Source: Serratia quinivorans (GTDB lineage Bacteria > Pseudomonadota > Gammaproteobacteria > Enterobacterales > Enterobacteriaceae). Taken from it: a stretch of 64,000 nucleotides of DNA. Location of the stretch: assembly GCF_946227985.1 (NCBI RefSeq), contig NZ_CAMKGL010000002.1, forward strand, positions 209,266 to 273,265. Direction: 5' to 3'. The position numbers and the translations under genes are program-made. A model generated the notes under the pieces. The model worked only from the letters and a program-made list of their open reading frames with translations, was not told where the DNA came from and searched no databases. Position 1 is the first letter of the stretch. Every line of letters begins with the position of its first letter. Below, piece by piece: positions 63,603 through 64,000 of the stretch.

Positions 63603-64000
63603 TAAAATTAATGCGTGTTCCATCGCTGCATAAAAGGTCAGCGAAATACCTGATGCTGTTCGGGTTGATTATGGTTGGCAGCCAAAGCGCTTATGCCGCC
63701 TGTTCCGTTAGGGCGGGTTACAAGGCTCAGGTGATCAATATGAAGCTTGGGCGTGTACTGGTTACACCAAGCAGTCAGGTAGGTGATACCTTGACCACCG
63801 GTCAGTTCCCGATCAATCAGGTTAGTAATATCGGCAGTTGTTCAAGAGGCGGTAGCTCGATTGGCCGGATTATGCAGGGCAGCCCTACCAGTTTCACCAA
63901 TGTGTGGAGCACCAATATTCCGGGGATCGGTATCCGGTTGTACCGTGAAGCCGGTTCGGTGAGTAACTTTTACCCGCATGATATTAGATTTTCTGGTAAT
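63599..64000 (+). CDS. Fimbrial tip/adhesin protein, cut by the window end
   Basis: 134 residues are visible, starting at an ATG that overlaps the usher stop (ATGA). A signal peptide is cleaved near residue 34 (YAACSVRAG). The mature start with a Cys and the text GQFPINQVSNIGSC fits the lectin-like N-terminal domain of a two-domain tip adhesin (MrkD/FimH-like position), but no lectin motif can be recognised. The open frame runs on past the window. Confidence 0.8.
   Translation, partial: MIKLMRVPSLHKRSAKYLMLFGLIMVGSQSAYAACSVRAGYKAQVINMKLGRVLVTPSSQVGDTLTTGQFPINQVSNIGSCSRGGSSIGRIMQGSPTSFTNVWSTNIPGIGIRLYREAGSVSNFYPHDIRFSGN

Noticed and set aside
1-64000. CRISPR arrays, tRNA/rRNA genes, insertion sequences, prophage or integrase genes
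   Set aside because: Looked for and not seen: no regularly spaced repeats, no cloverleaf-forming or rRNA-like stretches, no transposase or integrase.

Overview
The window is one contiguous piece of an enterobacterial chromosome, most likely Serratia or a close relative in the Yersiniaceae (my inference). The evidence is high-GC, compact coding; near-identity of GlnP, YbiI, EcpA and EcpB to the E. coli sequences I remember; the gene neighbourhood ybiB ... rlmF-ybiO-glnQPH-(ybiI)-dps-rhtA-ompX, which follows the E. coli order with insertions; and a palindromic interspersed repeat of a kind I associate with Serratia and Yersinia. I see no tRNA, rRNA, CRISPR array, insertion sequence or prophage.

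Layout. Positions 1-8.3 kb hold small transporter and regulator units: an Lrp/AsnC regulator divergent from an EamA exporter, a LysE exporter, an XRE-type regulator divergent from an MFS exporter, then PaiB, YbiB and an M3 peptidase. From 8.3-22.7 kb lies the conserved backbone: flavin reductase, rlmF, a soluble PAS-PAS chemoreceptor, a TetR-GNAT-hydrolase operon with a 36-bp palindrome, ybiO, glnHPQ with sigma-54 and NtrC-type sites, ybiI, dps, a YhcH-family gene, rhtA and ompX. From 22.8-25.3 kb are a nitrilase-family hydrolase with its divergent LysR regulator and a GNAT. From 25.3-31.4 kb is the four-carbon sugar acid catabolic operon ltnD-otnK-otnC-otnI-ygbN with its divergent DeoR regulator ygbI. 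A small unrecognised overlapping gene pair follows (31.46-32.13 kb).

From 32.2-49.5 kb is the most unusual part. Two paralogous modules, each with a two-component system, a membrane cytochrome b and a Tat-exported molybdopterin oxidoreductase, flank a complete E. coli common pilus (ecpABCDE) operon. Module 1 adds a DUF5666-like periplasmic protein. Module 2 adds a tiny secreted protein that is about one-fifth methionine, made of MxKDx repeats. This combination resembles the periplasmic methionine-sulfoxide (hypochlorite) defence described for MsrPQ/HprSR and for the MrpX-YedY-YedZ system of Azospira, here wired to two-component control. The pilus operon is preceded by a PsaE/CadC-like membrane-anchored regulator and a LuxR-type protein that does not resemble E. 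coli EcpR.

From 49.5-55.9 kb is the choline-to-glycine-betaine locus betT / betI-betB-betA with a BetI-like palindrome and an interspersed repeat in the betB-betA gap. A membrane FMN glutamate-synthase-like protein follows. The window ends in a second chaperone-usher fimbrial operon (major pilin, chaperone, usher, truncated tip protein) divergent from an EAL-domain gene and a LuxR-type gene, with two RcsAB-box-like sites upstream of the pilin.
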